This document shows, in pieces, positions 6,107 to 7,729 of a stretch of DNA of 7,729 bases. The translations under genes were made by a program, and so were the position numbers. Position 1 is the first letter of the stretch. Each line of letters opens with the position of its first letter. Below the pieces are notes generated by a model, which was given only the letters and a program-made list of their open reading frames with translations, did no database searches and was not told the origin of the DNA. Source of the DNA: Planctomycetaceae bacterium (GTDB lineage Bacteria > Planctomycetota > Planctomycetia > Pirellulales > Thermoguttaceae); contig WRMR01000228.1 of the NCBI GenBank assembly GCA_009776995.1, positions 1-7,729 on the forward strand, written 5' to 3'.

Positions 6107-7183
6107 TTATTCGGCAACCGTCAGATCGTTTTGCACACGTTGCACTCCGGGTTGCGCCAGCAGGATGCGTTCGGCGGCCTGACGCTGTTCTTCGGAACCG
6201 ACGACGCCCGTAACGGTCACTGTTCCGTTTTCAATTTTTGTCTGAAATGGTGAATAGAACGAGATTTCCGGCGAACCGGCCAAAGCATATTCGAGCCGTT
6301 TTTCCTGTTCGGCCACCGGATTGACGGGCATCGTAGATGTCATCCCCGGCATCTCATATCCCGGCTGACTTTCCCTTGCGACCATCGGCAGCAATTGCAC
6401 TGGTACCACTTGTTCGCGGAACCACAGCGGTTCAACGGACCCCGGATACCCCGGCTGTTGCGAACGACGCACCCATTCCTCTCTTTGGCGGTTTTGCCCG
6501 GCAAGCTGGTCGGCAAGCTGCTGGGCGTACTGCCGGTTTCGCTCTTCCTCAGCGGCACGACGTTCGGCGTGTCCCTGCATGATACGTTGATGATAAGTGA
6601 GTTTCGGCTTGGCGGATTGAGCTGTTGTGGCAGGAATCTGTTGTATGACAACCGTTTGAACACGATTTCGCTGTTCCTGCCGGGGCGCGGCGGCGGGCGT
6701 TGGCGAAGTACCTGCCGCAACCGGCGACGTAACAGCCGGGACGGCATTGGCAGGCGAACGTTGAGGTTCGTAGGTGATTTGCTCCCATTCATGGTTCAAA
6801 AGCCGCTGGTCTTCCGGCCAATACTGCCGCAAACCGCTTTGATAATTGATATCGGTTAATAAATCTTTGTCAAAATAGTTAACCTGTGGGATATAAGTAA
6901 GATTTGGCGTTCCCTGTTGTGCGAATCGATTGCCGGGAGCATTACGGTCAACTGCGATGATGGAACCGTCGTTCCAATTGCGGATGATGCCCTGGTTGGC
7001 GAACCGTTGGGGCGTCGAGATATTACGTTCCAGCGCGCCGTACTGCCAGTAGCCGAAACGTGTTTTGTACGTAGAGAAACTCGGATTACCGGGAAGCGAC
7101 TCACTGCCCCACCACTGGGCATGAACCGGCGAAATGACATGAAACACAGTAAAAAATACCAATAAACCGGAAAGGCATCTCAT
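6107..7183 (-). CDS. Secreted or periplasmic BON-domain protein
   Basis: A 358-residue exported protein of unknown exact function. Residues 1-22 form a signal peptide: Arg2, a hydrophobic core LSGLLVFFTVFHVI, and a probable cut after VHA before Gln23. The next 110 residues are rich in aromatic residues and Asn/Gln. A low-complexity Pro/Ala/Thr stretch follows (about 143-167). Residues about 198-240 form a charged, Gln/Glu/Arg-rich likely coiled coil. The C-terminus (about 292-356) is a BON domain, with the pattern KIENGTVTVTGVVGSEEQRQ followed by a helix and GVQRVQNDLTV. BON domains are found in periplasmic stress proteins such as OsmY and are thought to bind membranes or phospholipids, so a cell-envelope role is inferred. 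The start is ATG at 7183, preceded by GGGTG five to nine bases away, part of which lies in a hairpin (see 7192-7232). No terminator is evident after the stop at 6107. Confidence 0.85.
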   Translation of the reverse strand: MRCLSGLLVFFTVFHVISPVHAQWWGSESLPGNPSFSTYKTRFGYWQYGALERNISTPQRFANQGIIRNWNDGSIIAVDRNAPGNRFAQQGTPNLTYIPQVNYFDKDLLTDINYQSGLRQYWPEDQRLLNHEWEQITYEPQRSPANAVPAVTSPVAAGTSPTPAAAPRQEQRNRVQTVVIQQIPATTAQSAKPKLTYHQRIMQGHAERRAAEEERNRQYAQQLADQLAGQNRQREEWVRRSQQPGYPGSVEPLWFREQVVPVQLLPMVARESQPGYEMPGMTSTMPVNPVAEQEKRLEYALAGSPEISFYSPFQTKIENGTVTVTGVVGSEEQRQAAERILLAQPGVQRVQNDLTVAE

Positions 7184-7191
7184 GATAGCAC

Positions 7192-7232
7192 CCGAATACC
7201 GAAAGTTGATAAAATCTCATCTTTGGTATCGG
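7192..7232 (-). promoter_or_regulatory. Leader hairpin next to the start of the BON-protein gene
   Basis: On the minus strand, CCGATACCAAAG (7232-7221) pairs with CTTTCGGTATTCGG (7205-7192) through 12 bp with two single-base bulges and a 15-base loop. The 3' arm ends eight bases before the ATG at 7183 and includes the GG of the likely ribosome binding site GGGTG. If the RNA includes this leader, the stem could limit translation. Confidence 0.4.
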
Positions 7233-7456
7233 TTGAAGAATCCGTCAATTTTTATGCAAATCACAGATATTGCTTGATTATTCCGGTCGTGCCGATGCCG
7301 TCCAACCTCGATATGCCGCCTTGTTGTACTCCGTAAATCATTTTTTTTCAAATATTTTCCCCAAAAACGAACTTGGAATATGCAAAAAACATCGACGTAA
7401 CATGTTTATATAAATGTTTTTAAATTATTTCGTCTTTATTTTCGTCACCATGAATT

Positions 7457-7470
7457 ACTGAAAATTCAGT
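7457..7470. promoter_or_regulatory. Possible operator: palindrome upstream of the promoter
   Basis: ACTGAA and TTCAGT are perfect inverted copies separated by two bases. The site ends nine bases before the -35 box at 7480. The size and place would suit a dimeric regulator, but I know of no specific protein for this sequence. Confidence 0.3.
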
Positions 7471-7479
7471 GTGAGATAT

Positions 7480-7509
7480 TTGACTCTTGATAAGGTCTTC
7501 AAATAGAAT
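7480..7509 (+). promoter_or_regulatory. Sigma-70-type promoter of the 7615 gene
   Basis: TTGACT (7480-7485) and TAGAAT (7504-7509) are each five of six to consensus, with an 18-base spacer. Transcription would start near 7516, giving a leader of about 100 bases that contains the repeats and hairpin described next. Confidence 0.6.
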
Positions 7510-7522
7510 AATAAAAGATTCG

Positions 7523-7544
7523 CGTGATTGTGGTTCACGTGATT
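7523..7544 (+). repeat. Two CGTGATT direct repeats in the leader
   Basis: CGTGATT occurs at 7523-7529 and again at 7538-7544, 15 bases apart, just after the predicted transcription start. The same stretch also holds the dyad CGTGA (7523-7527) with TCACG (7535-7539). It could be a protein-binding site or a small RNA hairpin. Confidence 0.3.
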
Positions 7545-7580
7545 TATGCGTCTTAAAAAACGGCGTTTTTTTAAGGCATA
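7545..7580 (+). promoter_or_regulatory. AT-rich hairpin in the leader
   Basis: CTTAAAAAA (7552-7560) pairs with TTTTTTAAG (7567-7575). Beyond a two-base bulge, TATGC (7545-7549) pairs with GCATA (7576-7580). That makes 14 bp in all, with a six-base loop. It ends 34 bases before the start codon. The T run is inside the stem rather than after it, so it is not a standard terminator. Confidence 0.4.
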
Positions 7581-7614
7581 TTGACACTTACGTTGATTTA
7601 TGAAAGGGTTTGAT

Positions 7615-7729
7615 ATGAAAAACACAAACTTTGTTAAGATGGGGGGGGGGGGGAAGATACACTGTTTGGTGAAATGCAAAAAAAATTCGGGATTGAAGAG
7701 TTTGAATTGCTAAAGCCCACGAGAGGCCG
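7615..7729 (+). CDS. Start of an unrecognised gene, out of frame at a G13 tract, 3' end outside window
   Basis: ATG at 7615 follows a good ribosome binding site (GAAAGGG, 7602-7608) at six bases and lies downstream of the promoter at 7480-7509. As written, the frame reads MKNTNFVKMGGGG, then K, and stops at TAA 7711-7713 after 32 codons. If the G run at 7641-7653 were one longer (14) or two shorter (11), translation would pass into the frame that starts EDTLFGEMQKKFGIEEFELL, which stays open to the end of the window. That frame has the composition of real protein. The third frame stops at once (TGA, 7669-7671). I therefore read this as one gene switched off, or misread, at the tract. Its function cannot be told from these few residues. 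A run of eight A (7678-7685) is a second slippery site. Confidence 0.6.
7641..7653 (+). repeat. Homopolymer run of 13 G inside a coding start
   Basis: Thirteen consecutive G, the first being the G of an ATG codon (7639-7641). It encodes Gly repeats. It is nine codons into the gene beginning at 7615 and decides which frame is read beyond it. Runs of this length are rare in unselected bacterial DNA and are known contingency loci elsewhere, for example in Campylobacter. Confidence 0.9.

Larger units (their letters stand above)
7184..7614. other. AT-rich divergent intergenic region
   Basis: 431 bases between two divergently transcribed genes, with no supported gene. Most of it is markedly AT-rich compared with the flanking coding DNA, with T and A runs and a perfect 10-base palindrome TTTATATAAA (7405-7414). 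A short patch at about 7280-7335 is GC-richer. For the leftward gene, a TTGACG (7248-7243, minus strand) has no good -10 partner. The rightward gene has a good promoter and leader structures, listed separately. Confidence 0.6.

Noticed and set aside
7295..7336. 13-codon frame MPSNLDMPPCCTP in the GC-richer patch
   Set aside because: Too short and with no ribosome binding site. It could be a remnant of something, but nothing supports that.
7581..7586. Perfect TTGACA before the 7615 gene as a -35 box
   Set aside because: The -10 position falls on the ribosome binding site AAAGGG. The promoter at 7480-7509 fits better.
7455..7679. 74-codon minus-strand frame across the poly-G tract
   Set aside because: It runs through AT-rich regulatory DNA and translates the G tract as PPPP; there is no ribosome binding site, and the plus-strand gene start is much better supported.

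Overview
The window looks like ordinary chromosomal DNA of a Gram-negative-type bacterium with moderately high G+C in its genes and lower G+C between them. I lean towards the Planctomycetes. The reasons are the loose arrangement of unrelated single genes, long gaps, a secreted proline/glutamine-rich protein with a BON domain, and a small intergenic motif near 981-1002 that resembles a repeat I recall from Pirellula/Rhodopirellula-type genomes. That placement is an inference; no rRNA or other marker gene is present.

Layout from left to right. Positions 1-945 (+) hold the 3' two-thirds of a beta-ketoacyl-ACP synthase II gene (fabF). A 400-base gap rich in hairpins follows. Positions 1346-1873 (+) hold apt, adenine phosphoribosyltransferase, with a TATAAT box about 60 bases upstream. 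Converging on it from the minus strand is an unrecognised tryptophan-rich protein gene (2001-2936) with a strong promoter of its own directly upstream. Next on the minus strand is pyruvate phosphate dikinase (ppdK, 3048-5852), closed by a clear intrinsic terminator (2983-3023). Upstream of ppdK, also on the minus strand, is an exported BON-domain protein (6107-7183). The right end is an AT-rich divergent regulatory region (7184-7614). It leads into a plus-strand gene that begins at 7615 with a good ribosome binding site and is broken nine codons later by a run of 13 G.

The genes do not form one operon. FabF serves fatty-acid elongation. Apt salvages adenine to AMP and releases PPi. PpdK interconverts pyruvate and PEP at the cost of ATP and Pi, or uses AMP and PPi in the reverse, glycolytic direction. 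The only metabolic link I can draw is that Apt makes AMP and PPi, both of which PpdK can consume in the glycolytic direction.

The most unusual points are these. (1) The G13 tract near the start of the 7615 gene leaves it out of frame, while 11 or 14 G would open it, which suggests phase variation or a sequencing indel. (2) PpdK carries a C-terminal tail with 13 cysteines in its last 25 residues, like a metallothionein. (3) In PpdK, Ala replaces the Thr that the PPDK regulatory protein normally phosphorylates. (4) The ppdK terminator hairpin has a near-identical copy in the fabF-apt gap. No mobile element, tRNA, rRNA or CRISPR array was seen.
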